From Azolla caroliniana (lineage: Eukaryota > Polypodiophyta), in assembly GCA_043228905.1 (NCBI GenBank), contig JBHGNT010000009.1, positions 9,920,001 to 9,984,000 on the forward strand: a stretch of DNA of 64,000 nt. Reading direction: 5' to 3'. The notes under the pieces are model-generated. The model did not search any database, was not told where the DNA came from, and was given only the letters and a program-made list of their open reading frames with translations. The position numbers were made by a program, and so were the translations under genes. Positions 20,791 to 31,825 of this stretch are shown here, one piece after another; the stretch's first letter is position 1; each line of letters starts with the position of its first letter.

Positions 20791-23271
20791 CCGGGACGGC
20801 TCGTAGCTTTCAAACTGGATTTGAGCGTCCAGCCTATCATCGTCCAGCTGAGCTACGAGCTGCCTGACCTGCGCCAGCTGTTCATCTGCCAGGACTTGGA
20901 AGTCGTCGGCCAGCTCGTCTCGTATGGCGGTGAAGTCCTCGGAAGTCAACGTATAATAGTCATCTCCTTCCTTCCGCCGGTTTGCCACATCCGCCCGTAG
21001 CAACTGGAGTTCCGCCGCGTTTTGTGCCCACTTTGTCAACCATTTTACGGAGCTTTCATCAATCAAGTGCTTCGTCTGATTCAGCCATGCCTGGAGGATG
21101 GACTGAATCCGGCTCGTTCCCAATTGCGATTTGGTTTCCGCCGCTTGCCGTTCCTCCTTCAGTTGTTTGATGATTTTTACGTTGTCCTCCGCCTGCGCCT
21201 TGTAATGCGTCAATTGCCTTTGATATGTACTTTGTAATTTCTGCAATACTGTTGACGCTCTCTCTTTGTCTTCCTGCTGCTGCCTCTGGAGCTCCATCCA
21301 GACCTTCTCCGCCTCTTCTAAGCGCCTTGTATTTTCCGCCCTTTCGTCGGCGATCGCCGTCGCGGCCCGATCAACTGTCTGCTGGAGCTCGGCCATCCGT
21401 TCTTTATGCTCCGTTTCCAGCCGTTTGTAGTCCCGGTGCAGGTGCTCAAAATCATCCGTCTTTTGCTTGAGCCGTGCGTTGATCTGACGACGGGCCCGGT
21501 CCTCGCGGTCCTTCTGCAGGCGGAGCTCTTCCTTTAGCCGTTCAATCTCTGTTTCCGCCGTTTTCCGCAGCTTGTCCTTTTCCTGCAGCACTTTGTCTTT
21601 CTCCTCCTTTAGCCGGTCGTACGCTTGATGGCCTTTCCGGAGGCTCTCCTCTGCCCAGTGGAGGTTCTCAGCAGTCTTCTTTAATTCGGCTTCGGCCACC
21701 GTCTTCAATTCTCGTTCCCGGCTCCTTAGCGCTTCTTGTGTGGCAAGTTCCTCTCTCAATTCCGCAAACTCCCGAGCTTGCGTCGCATCTCTTGCCGGAA
21801 CGGTTTCCGATGCCGGGGTCTTATTGCTATGTACAGTTCGTTCCGTTTCTTTATTCTGTACACTTACCAGAGTCACCGGTGATTGGATCCGTATTTTGGC
21901 CATCTCTGTCGTGACCTGATCCAAATCTTTTTCAAGGCACCGGATTCTGGACCGGGCCGTCTCTAGTTGTTCGGTTGTGACGAGCAACCGTTCGCTTTGC
22001 GCTCTTTCTTCCGCCTCTATATACCCCACTGCTCCGGCTATTTGTTCGCCTATCCACCAGAGCCACAGGCTACCAGTGCCTTGTTGTGCTTGCACGGAGG
22101 TTTGATAGATGGGCTCACTTGTAGAGGGGTGGTCCCGCCTGGTTGCGCCGAGTTGCAATTCCGTTTCTACCCGTAGACCATCCTGCTGTCCTTGGTCCCC
22201 TTGCGCTTCTTCTTGGCTAACCGAGGGAGGCTGCAGTGACCTTTCCGACTCTGGCGGGATGGGACTTGCCGGTGTTGCCGGTGGTGCCGGGGCTTCTGTT
22301 TCCGGTGCCATCTGCACCAGTTCCGGTTCCTTCCTTGGCGTAGGAGTCTCAGTATGGGGAGCCGGTGTTCCCTCCGTCTGAGGGACCGAACGTTTCCCAG
22401 CTGTCTCAACGGTCCTTGCCGACAACCGTTGTTGGAGGTGCTCCGTAGGCTCCTCCTCTATTTCCTCCTCCTGAGCTCCGGCATTGAGTTTTGCCGCCAA
22501 GGGGTCCACTTCTCGATTCACCGGTCGGCAGAGTGTGACCTTTACGGGCCGTGCCGGTGGTTCCTCCTGCGCCTCTGTTGGGCGCTTCCGGCTGCCACTT
22601 CCTGCTGCCGCCTGGTTTGCATCCGCCGCCTTTCCCTTACTGGCCTTAGAGGCCAACAGCTGTTGCCGTTTGGAAGCCGTCCTTGGGGTGCCGTCCGGCA
22701 CTCTTCCTCGCTTCTTGGGCTAGACGGTCTGAACGGGTGGCACCAGCAAGGTGAGCCACTGCGTTACGGCGTGCCATATCCTTCGTCCGTCTCGGCCTTC
22801 TTTGCCGTCTTTGCCTCTGACGATTTCGATCGCCGCACACAACCCGTCTGCAATCAATACTGGCCAATCCACCTTGATCCCTTCATAGGTGGCGATGATC
22901 ATCCCTGCCCGGTTCTGTGGCATGACAGCGGGTCTAGGGTATACGTGGCCGTATTCATGGAGCACACGAGCAATTTCGCGGAACAGCATATCTCCGCCGC
23001 CCTGTGTCCGGTAGCCCTTGCTGGCTAGAGAGTACTCACCAAAATACCTGATGAGTTACTCCGGGGTTGGATTGTCGATCGTGAGTATGCCTCCCTCCGA
23101 AAGGCCTGTTAACGCTCGAATCCCCTCTGCCGTTATGACCTCTGTATCGATTTCCTTGATCACTTTGTCGGCTTCTTTGTGTGGCGGTACTTCCATCATC
23201 ATCAAGAAGCCCTGGAGCCCGTGTTGCTTCAGCCAAGTCTTGGCGGCTTCCGACAGCGTTTGCGGGTCCAT
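20791..23271 (-). pseudogene. Outer gypsy ORF3: long coiled-coil accessory protein (split)
   Basis: One frame runs from ATG at 23271 to the inner gypsy at 20791 (827 codons), then on at 13487-13275. Two stops break it: TAA at 23056 and TAG at 22720. The first ~185 residues look globular (LSEAAKTWLKQHGLQGFLMM; later MLFREIARVLHEYGHVYPRP). A Lys/Ala and then Pro/Glu/Thr-rich linker follows. Next come roughly 300 residues of Glu/Lys/Arg/Gln-rich heptads without prolines, a clear long coiled coil (about 21900-20990). The end is acidic and helical. Some plant gypsies of the Tat group carry an extra ORF between pol and the 3' LTR; whether this is homologous to those is unknown. Its function is unknown and I recognise no catalytic motif. 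Confidence 0.75.
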
Positions 23272-23650
23272 TTCTGTGTCGGGGTCGGACTACGGTGGCG
23301 AGGATGGATGGTGATGAGAGCGGGGTTGAGAAAGAGAGAGTTCAGAAGGCGGGGGTTCTCTGTGCGCAGGTTCTCGTCTGATGATCTTGCAGTGTTTCGG
23401 TGCGTCTGTGCTCCTGGGTTCGCGAAAATAGAGGGTCTCTACGCGCAATGGTTTTTGTCTGTGCATTCTGGCGCCTTTTTCGAGTTTGTGCATGTCGCGT
23501 ACTTAAAATAGCATTATGTCCTGTGGTGGCGCTTTAAATGCCCACGACGTACCTTTTCGCTCCACGCTCTTTCATCCATTCATTCCTCGCTTTTGCATGA
23601 TTGTTTTTTTTTTTTTTTTTTTTATTTTTAAAGTTATTATTAGTGTGACG
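23272..23650. other. Spacer between outer gypsy pol and ORF3
   Basis: It is noncoding on the element strand and has a run of 20 T at 23604-23623 (poly-A on the minus strand). It could hold a promoter or leader for ORF3. Nothing specific is recognised. Confidence 0.4.
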
Positions 23651-26600
23651 TCACATGTCCGTTGGTCCTCCCGGACCCTTACCGGCCTCATTCTCTCCGG
23701 TTCTCGGCTTGCCGTCTCTGCCATCTTGGTGGTTACCGTCGGTCCTTTGCTCAAACGGGTTCTTAGGCATCGGTCCTCTATATGCCTTTAACCGGAATCC
23801 GTTGACCCATTTGCCCAGCACTTCACCGGCAAGTGTCCCCAACTGGTAGGACCCATTATACTCACGTGTTAGCCAATATGGTCCGGTCCATCTAAACCTT
23901 AGTTTACCCGGCATCTTGCCCATCCGGGTTTGGAATACTAACACTGGTTTGCCGATTGCGAACATTTTTTCGTTACCTTTCCTGTGCCGGTCGACGAATG
24001 CTTTCCGTCGCCGTTGCTCCAATTCTAAATGTAGGATGCTGGCCAACCGTTGTTCCTCCAGCTCACACAGCGTTGTCAACCTTATTGTCTCCGACTCCTT
24101 CTCGTTCAGCCGTTCTCGTAGCTGGATCCGTAAGCTAGGTACTTGAAATTCTACCAGCATGACCGCCTCGAGTCCGAACGCCAATCGGAACGGTGTTGTT
24201 CGGATGCTCGTCTTGTATGCCGTCCGGTATGCCCAAAGCGCGCTATGTAGCTTTGTGTCCCAATCCGTCCGGTTCTCGTTGACGATCTTCCGAAGGATGT
24301 TCTAGAACGTCTTGTTTGTTGATTCTGCTAATCCGTTCGCCTATGGATAATAGGGTGTGCTTCGTTTGTGGACCACGGCATAGAAGGTCGTTAGGCTTTC
24401 CACTACTTGTCCGAGAAAGTGCCCCCCTTGGTCACTTATCAATTCAATGGGGCATCCGTAACGGCACCAGATGTACTCATATAGAAACTTTGCCGTTGAC
24501 GCAGTGGTGTTATCCCGTAAAGCTTTGGCCTCCACCCATTTCGTGCAGTAATCCGTAGCAACGATAACGTACTGATTACCCGTTCTCATTGCCGGTGGCT
24601 TGAACGGTCCTACAAAGTCCAGCCCCCACTTTTGGAATGGCTCGAGTGGTAGTACCGGCTGGTGTGGCATACGAGCCTGCTCCGTTGGCTGGCCCATTCT
24701 CTGGCATAGGTCACATTCTTTTGCGTACCGTACCGCATCTCTTAATGTCGTTGGCCACCATAGGCCACTTTGCCATATTTTTCTGGCCGTCGCATCTCCG
24801 GCATAGTGACCTCCGGCAACTCCGCAGTGGGCTTCCCTCAGTATCAGTTCCTTTTCATCACTGCGCACCGCCCGTCTCCATATGCCGTCAGCACCCTTGT
24901 GGTACAGTGTGTCTTGCAGTAAGCAGAAATCTCTCCTTTGTACCGCCAGGCGTTTCCATTCGTCCCGGTTCAGCTCTTCCGGAGGCAGTCCTGTGCTCAG
25001 AAACTGGTGCATATTTGTGAGCCACTTGTCTTCCTGGGCCACTGTCTCATCTGCTACCGTCTCCGTAGTGACTCGAAACAGTTCCGCATCCGGAAACTCA
25101 TCCGGTACTCCGTCACCCGTTTCTCCGGACTCCAATCGGCTTAAGTAATCCGCTACAGCATGCTGTATACCGGGTCGGTGGAATATTTCAAACTCGAACT
25201 CCTGTAACAATAAGGTCCACCGGGCCAATTTGCCGGTGAGTGACGTCTTGGACACCAGGTAAAGGAGTGCCGAATGATCTACATGGAAGGAAAACTTCCT
25301 TCCCAATAAATAGTGCCGAAACTTTGTCACATTGTAGATCATTCCTAGAGCTTCCCGTTCCATAGTAGAGTAGTTCCGTTCTGCTTGGGATAGCTTCCGG
25401 CTGGCATAGTACACTGGCCGGTACCACTTTGGTTCCGTAAGCTGCATCAGTACGCTTCCGATTGCGATGTCGGAGGCGTCCACGAACACGTGAAATTCTT
25501 TACTCCAATCTGGAGGTTGTACTACCGGTGCCTGCGACAATAGTACCTTGAGGGCCTTATACGCCCTATCCTCAGTATCGGTCCACTGGAATGGTGTCCG
25601 ATGTACGGCGGCATGCAACGGTGTAGCCAGGTCGGCCAAGTATCGGAGCATCCGGCTGTGCCACCGGATCTGGCCTAAGAACCGGCTTAATGCCTTTGCC
25701 TTTGCCGTTGCCGGCGCCGGTGCTTCTAATATGGCTTTCACTTTGTCCGGGTCGACTGCAATACATTCCTGGCTCACGATATGTCCTAATAAAGTTCCAC
25801 TGGACACGCCAAATACACACTTTGCCGGATTCAAGCTTAGCCGGTACGCTCTACACTTTTCTAGACAAAGACGGAGGTGCTGAAAATGGTCCTCCTCCCG
25901 GCTATAGACGGCGAAATCGTCAAGGAAAACCTACATAAAAGCCGGTATATATTCACCAAAGATCTCCATGATGATTCGTTGAAACGTTGCCGGTGCCGTT
26001 TTGAGTCCGAACATCATCACCACGGCCACAAACACCCCCCATTCGGTGACGAATGCCGTTTTCTCTTGGTCATCGGGGTGCATCCGGATCTGATTATACC
26101 CGCTGAATCCGTCTAGGAAGCTATAGACCTCGTAGCCGGCGACGGCATCCAACACTCCATCTGTGAACGGAAGTGGAAACACATCCATTACCGTAGCCGC
26201 ATTGAGTTTCCGGTAGTCCACGCAAACTCGAATTTTTCCGTTCTTCTTCGGTACGACTACGATCGGGCTTAGCCATGTCGCTTTCTTTACCGGACGGATA
26301 AAGCCAACTCTTAGCAGTTTGTCGATTTCTTCCTTGACCTTGGCAGCATAGTTGGGATTCATCCGGTACCGTCTTTGTGCCACTGGTTTTGCGTCCTTGC
26401 TCAAGTGTACTTGATGCTGGTATAACTGAGGGTCGAGTCCTCGCATATCTTCGTATGACCAGGCGAACACATCCCGGAATTCCGTGAGAAGTGTTATCAT
26501 CGTCGTTTTGTCTTCGGACTTCATCTCCTTGGCGATGTGCACCGGTTTTGCTTCGTCCGTGGTGCCTAAATTCACCTCTTCCAGTTGCGATGCTTTTACG

Positions 26601-27037
26601 CGCTGTGAAACGGCCATTTCCCGTTCCAACGCTTCCTGCGCTTGCCGTAACTCCCGGATTGCGTCTTTATCCGGTTCTGCTTCCGCCTCTTCCGGTTGCG
26701 GTAAGTACGGTGCTACAGCTTCGGCAATGTCTATTTCAAAGAGGGGTATGATCTTCGGGTTTTCCTGCAGGTATTGAGCTTCTTCTTCGTCCGCTAACCC
26801 TTCGAGCATGTTGACGCATTCCGCATACAACGGTGTACATTCCTTGCCAGTGCTCGTCCTTGGTTGTGTTGGTACCCGTACCTTGTTGGTCCCTCCTCCG
26901 GATTCGAGAAGAGTACCGGTGCCGGTGATGGTTCTCCTGCCGTCATGGCCGTCTTCAGTCCTTCCGTGAATCTTGGCACGAGTTGTAGGAGTCTTCCTAG
27001 TAGTAACGTAATCTGGCATTCTTGCAACGCCTGCCAT
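23651..27037 (-). pseudogene. Outer gypsy pol: RT, RNase H, integrase
   Basis: A single frame carries an acidic N-terminal part and then RT (VPKKNGKIRVCVDYRKLN, DGFSGYNQI and catalytic FLDD near 25925). RNase H follows (VFVDASDIAIG), then the integrase zinc site (CDLCQRMG) and DDE core (LDFVGPF, SDQGGHF, ANGLAEST), and a C-terminal tail (GKLRFRWTGPYWL). TAG stops at 25931, 24341 and 24302 break it; each fits a CAG Gln codon. No D(S/T)G protease motif is recognised between gag and RT. The gag frame upstream differs, so a frameshift (natural or mutational) lies near 27000. The enzyme set would reverse-transcribe and integrate the element, but not as it stands. Confidence 0.9.
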
Positions 27038-29061
27038 GTCTCGTTCTCGGAGTGACTACCGCCGGCAAGCCCTGCGGTGTTCTCCTTTTGCTGTTGTAAG
27101 TCTGTGACATTCTGCTCGTTTGCTTTCTTTACCCATTCCGTTGCTTGTTTCCGGATGGTCTCCTGTGTCTCCCATTCTTTGGCCATGCCCTTCGACCTTG
27201 TGGTCACCTGCTGCAGGTCTGCCACCTCAGGGACTACCATATTTACCGATGGTCATTTTTCATAGCTCTTCACCGGGCATTGGTTACTATAATGGCCTTC
27301 CTGTCTTCAGTAGTAGCAGTAGGCTTTCCGGGCATTGCTAGATTCGGCATTGTCTGTTGTGCCCGGGGCAGGTCCTACGGTACGCGCAGGGTTTTATACC
27401 GGTTGGCTACTTGGAGCTCCTTGTTCCGGATCCCGGGGGTAGCCGCCTTTTTTAAAATGCCGTTTTTTGTTATATCTTTTCTTATTACGGTACTCTTGAC
27501 GGGGTTGCCCGTTATATCTGCCGTATTCCTCCCGTTGCTGACGATACCCGGGGGAGTGCTCCCGGTCGTACTGTTCGTATCGTCTATTGTAATCCTGGTA
27601 CCGATCATGCCGGTCATAGTTCTCTCGCTGATCACCGTACCGGACATCATTTTCCCGTCGCTCGCCGTACCAGACATTATTTTCCCATCGCTCGCCATAC
27701 CGGACATCCTGTGCCGGTCGGTCACGGTCCATTCGCCGCCAGCGTTCGTCTTCTTCATCCCGGCTGCTACGTGGCTCAATTTGTCGGACGGGCGGTGCTT
27801 CCCGAGTCAACAGATTATACTCGCACCTATCCGTCGTATGGCTCTTGGATTGACAGATTACACATTGCGTCCTCATAGTGCATTCTAGAGCCGAGTGTCC
27901 GGAATTCAAGCAGGTTGTGCACTGTATTGCTTGCCGAAACCGGAGGTCTTCATCGGACGGTAACGCCCGTTGAAGTGCGCCCAGTGTGAGCCAAGAGCTT
28001 GTCTTTTCCATCTCTTTCACCCGGTCAATGACCTGGTCGATGGTACTTGTGCGGAAATCGATTACCGTGCAAACCGTGCGTAGGGGTTCCCGGAGCGCGT
28101 TTAGGAATATCGTCCGTAATTCCTCCTCCGGGGGTGCACGGGTAAGCTAACTATGCATCCGTTGAAACCGGATGACAAATTGGGGAATGCTCTCCCCTGC
28201 CTCTTGCCGGATGGTATAAAATAAGCCTACCATTACGGTCTGGTCCACCTCCTTTTGAAAAAACTGCATGAATTTAGCTTTTAAATCTGCAAAGGTGTTG
28301 ATGGTAGACGGGTCCTGCGTCCGGCGCCATCTTGCTGCTGGTCCCTCCAATGTGACGCCAAATTCCGCTATCTTAGAGCGTTCTTCTTCTTCTGGGGTCA
28401 ATCGCTGGGACACATGGTTGGCTTCCCATGTCTGTTCAAAGGCGTGCACATGAGCTTCCGCGTCCGGATCATCTCTATACATGGAGTACTGGAACGGCAT
28501 GTCGTCGTCCGGTATCAGTGCGCGGGCTAGTAGTGTTGGTGCTCGTTCCGGAATTTTCTCCGGTGTCGGTTGTTTCTCTTCCTTTGGTGACGGAGGCCTC
28601 TCCTCCTCGACTTCCGGTGTCGGAGGTCGTTCTTCTTCTGTTGGTTCCGGGGGTTCCAGTGTTAGCACTTCCGGTTCCGGTTCCGGTGTCGATAAGGTAT
28701 CCGATCCTTCGTCCTCTGGTTCGCCCGGGGCTTCGTTGCTGCTACGGTAGTTCGTGTGCATGCTGTATTCCCCTTCGGAGTCTGATTCATATGCTGAAAA
28801 GGCCTCTGCTTCGCCTTCTCCGTTTGCCAACGCGTGGAGAAGGGATTCGGTTTCCCGGAGGCTGCTTAAGCTGCTGCCGTCGTCCGGGTGCGATGTTTGT
28901 TGTAACCAGAGGGAGTCCTCCGCTACTCTCCGGATTACGTTGGAAAACGAGCGATCCGCTCTAATTTCCTGCGCCGCTTGCTAGAAAGCCTCGCGTCTCC
29001 TTTGCCTTTCGGCAAGGCGTCGAGTTCGATCTGTAACCAGGTCGTGCGTTGATCTAGACAT
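26794..29061 (-). pseudogene. Outer gypsy gag with three zinc knuckles
   Basis: ATG at 29061 opens a frame that continues to 26794 with interruptions. TAG at 28981 and 28147 and TAA at 27394 all fit Gln codons. An acidic Pro/Glu-rich stretch is followed by a capsid-like region (FADLKAKFMQFFQ near 28270). Then come two CCHC knuckles, CTTCLNSGHSALEC and CVICQSKSHTTDRC (near 27930-27810), and a Tyr/Arg/Glu repeat zone (YGERWEN, YGERREN, YGDQREN). After 27394 a third knuckle has lost its second Cys to TGA near 27320. Gag would package element RNA. The Pro/Glu-rich spacer and repeat zone are low-complexity. Confidence 0.85.
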
Positions 29062-29089
29062 CCATCCGTGCCGTCGTTCACTGCAAAAA

Positions 29090-29107
29090 CAGTAATCATG
29101 GTCACCA
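29090..29107 (-). promoter_or_regulatory. Primer-binding site of outer gypsy
   Basis: The plus strand reads CAGTAATCATGGTCACCA, a tRNA-like 3' end with CCA, eight bases inside the LTR. The tRNA is not identified. Confidence 0.5.
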
Positions 29108-29115
29108 AAACACTG

Positions 29116-29548
29116 TGTTAACTCTTGGGGTCGGACAATGGCCTAACACAGGGTGTCTACGGGAGACACTTCACCAAAGGGTGCTATGGCAACCGGATTA
29201 GACTTCAACGCTTAATCCGACTTAATCAAGTTACTTATTAGGATCGTCTTCATAACACGCGTAAGATATAACAATTAAGACAGAACGGCAATTAACACAG
29301 AGATATAACAACGCTTAAGCTTTCATTAATTAACCGCTAACTATTACATTGTATACGGGCCTTTAAATAGGTTTCCGGTCTGTATTACAAAACGGTGCCA
29401 TCCGCACCTGTTCGGGATCGGTCCGGATCCGGAACGGCATACCGATTCCGGTCCGTCCGTCCACACTCATAGCTTAATTACAACCACATTCCTACTACTT
29501 AATTAGCTCTCCGTTTCCCACTCTGGACTCCTTTGCCGGCCGGTAACA
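29116..29548 (-). repeat. 5' LTR of outer gypsy
   Basis: It is 433 bp, with plus-strand ends TGTTA and TAACA forming the inverted termini. It is followed at 29549 by ATATG, the expected right copy of the target site in LTR-A. Confidence 0.88.
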
Positions 29549-29768
29549 ATATGAATTTTCGGCTATTTACAAATATAGCCCCGATGGACTCTCAGAAACA
29601 TATTTACAAATATGTCCCTTCATCCGGTGAGCACTCTTCACCGGGCCTACATCATCCGGCGCTTGCCAGGTACTCGTCATCCGGTTCTCACCGGGTCTTC
29701 ATCATCCGGTTCTCACCGAGTCATCCGTGGACGGGTACTCCTCATCCGGAGGGACCTGTTTCCTAACA
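29549..29768 (-). repeat. LTR-A, proximal part, split by the outer gypsy
   Basis: It picks up LTR-A at the equivalent of about 55664 and runs to the terminal CCTAACA. It contains the CCGGTTCTCACCGGG minisatellite units. It is next to the reverse polypurine tract (ACTCCCCCTTC, 29770-29780). Confidence 0.88.
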
Positions 29769-30530
29769 AACTCCCCCTTCACTCCGACATGGGGTGTCTT
29801 ACTAGTCCGACCCGCTTCCGACATGCATCCAGCTTGTCAGGTATCAGTACTTTGGTCAGCATTTCTGACCCGTTCTTGGCCGTGTGGATCTTCGTCAACG
29901 CGAACTCCTGGTCATCTGGATATGCTTCGTCCGGGAATGGTAGGCCGCATTCTTCGCAAGGTGGATGGCACTTTGACTGTCGCAATAGAGCCGGTATTCA
30001 TCTTGCCAGATACCGAGCTCTTCGATGAAGTCCTTCATCCATAATATTTCCTTGCCAGCTTCCACAGCCGCCATGTACTCCGCCTCCGTGGTTGACAGCG
30101 CAACCGTCTTCTGCAGCCTCGACTGCCACGAAACAGCTCCTCCTGCATATGTCATTACATACCCGGATGTAGACCGGCTGGTATCCACATCAGCCGACAT
30201 GTCTGAATCGGTAAAACCGTCAAGTTGAGGTTTACCGGAGCCGAATCGGAGACACATGTTCGAAGTGCCCTTCAAGTACCAGAGTATCCATTTGACCGCG
30301 TTCTAGTGCTCCTTGCCTGGATTGCTCATAAACCGGCTTACCACTCCGACTGCGTATCCTATATCCGGTCGGGTACACACCATTGCGTACATTAAGCTCC
30401 CGACGGCAGAGGCATATGGAACCTTCATCATATCAGCCTTCTCTGCTTTCGTCTTTGGGCTTTGCTTATCGGATAACCTACAGTTTGCCGGAAGTGTCAA
30501 TCCGACCGGTTTCGCTCCTAACATTCTGTT
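29769..30530 (-). pseudogene. Copia A RT/RNase H C-terminal part (minus strand)
   Basis: The translation closely follows the C-terminal ~240 residues of copia A at 4310-5081, from LGAKPVGLTLPANCRL to the final VRHPMSE. There is a TAG at 30303 and a short deletion with frame break near 29930 (between HIQ and the DDQEFALTKIH part). Its 3' LTR is the split LTR-A. At 30530 the pol sequence stops and a different part of a copia element begins. Confidence 0.88.
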
Positions 30531-30544
30531 AGCATGCCGATGGA

Positions 30545-31710
30545 GATCAAACTCCTCTTCAACCCGGGTACATGCCGGATGTGATACAAGACGATTATAT
30601 TGTCATTCGGCAATTAAATTGGAACTTCTCCGATCCCTGCAATCTTGTATTCCTACCCATTGTCGAGTCACATTGTCACGCCGGCTCCGGCCGAATAGTC
30701 TGAAAACCATTCGATGTTGGGGTTCACAGGGAACGTGGCACTGGAGTACAATAACCACATCTGTACATCTTGTGTGTTGTATAGGATCTCTCCAGTCAAC
30801 GAGTCTTCCAAGGAGAGGACTTCTCCAGATCGGGATTCGACAACATTGATTTGGTTGCTTATTGGAGAATTATTCGATTCGAATTGTCGTTAATTCCGCT
30901 CGAATCACCGTTCATTCTCCTTTTTCTTGATCAATGAGCAGTCGGCAACATTGTGACCGGCCTTTCTACAATGTGTGCAGAAGATGTTTGGCTTCCCGTT
31001 TCATGACTTCGACCTTTGGCGATCATTTCTCCTCCTCAGCCAGCTTGGGCTTCGGTCGGTATTGAGCCATTTCTGCTAAGAAGTGAGCTTCAACATTGTC
31101 ATCGATGGTTAGACCCTTCAACATTGTCATCGATGGTTAGACCCATCAACTTTCTTCAGAGATCTTATGATAGGATCTGTTTGATTACTTCGTCTAGTGT
31201 CAGCTTCATTTAGCTATTCGTGATAATTGTGCAAAAGACTTCCCAACTTGCCAGTAGGCTCGAGAGAAGCGCATGGGCATTTATTTCTTCTTCGAAATTT
31301 AACCCTGGGGATGAGTGTTCGGCTAACACCTAGCTGAAGGTGTTGGTGTGGGAGGTTGTCGGCATTGACTCCATCTTCATGTTGAATAATTGTTGGATCA
31401 ATATGAGTCTTGATGAAGAGGATTTTTTCTCATAGATGACCTGGAGCTTCTCCCATAGGGCAAATGCCGACATCTCTTTGGCCATGTTGAAGTAGACATT
31501 TTCAACCATGTCCATCCGAATGGTCGATTTGGCAATCTCGTCCAAGGAGCGCCATTCATCTGTTGTCATTGAGGTCGGCTTGTTGTTGTGCCGTATTGCC
31601 TCAATTTGACGCCGGACGATCAATACATCCTGCATCATCTCCTTCCACAAGGCAACATTCTTGCCGTCAAATTTCCGGATTTCTACACTGGAGTCGGATG
31701 TAGATGCCAT
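30545..31710 (-). pseudogene. Copia D gag and protease remnant
   Basis: Gag opens MASTSDSSVEIRKFDGKNVA at 31710, a common plant copia gag start. It reads about 126 residues (FALWEKLQVIYEKKSSSS) to a stop at 31330. Later frames keep a CCHC knuckle (CTHCRKAGHNVADC, near 30985-30944) and protease/pre-integrase traces (IRHVPGLKRSLISIGML, near 30570). The protease active site cannot be found. A 28-bp tandem repeat lies within. Confidence 0.8.
31089..31144. repeat. 28-bp perfect tandem repeat, two copies
   Basis: TTCAACATTGTCATCGATGG plus eight bases is repeated exactly at 31089 and 31117, within the gag relic. Confidence 0.9.
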
Positions 31711-31807
31711 TATTCTTGTGGAGGTGATTGCCTGGGTTGGTCGTTTCCTTCAATCGATTTCTCCTTTTCCTCGTGTTGTTATTGTTGCTGCTACGGAACT
31801 CAACCTT

Positions 31808-31819
31808 CCTCTGATACCA
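31808..31819 (-). promoter_or_regulatory. Primer-binding site of copia D (tRNA-Met)
   Basis: Minus-strand TGGTATCAGAGG, six bases from the presumed LTR end. Confidence 0.75.
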
Positions 31820-31825
31820 ATTTAA

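Larger units (their letters stand above)
12748..29548 (-). mobile_element. Outer Ty3/gypsy element, nested in LTR-A and carrying the inner gypsy
   Basis: The order on the minus strand is 5' LTR (29116-29548), primer-binding site, gag, pol, extra ORF, 3' LTR (12748-13168). LTRs differ at about 4 of some 420 aligned bases, so the insertion is fairly young despite its stop codons. The flanking LTR-A resumes exactly at 29549. At the other edge about 12 bp of the gypsy LTR end and about 105 bp of LTR-A are missing, so no target duplication is visible. RT and integrase resemble non-chromovirus plant gypsies of the Athila/Tat/Phygy assemblage. Confidence 0.9.

Noticed and set aside
27145-27888. 247-residue plus-strand ORF with hydrophobic stretches
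   Set aside because: Antisense to the Tyr/Arg repeat zone of gag; the hydrophobic look comes from reverse-complemented codons.
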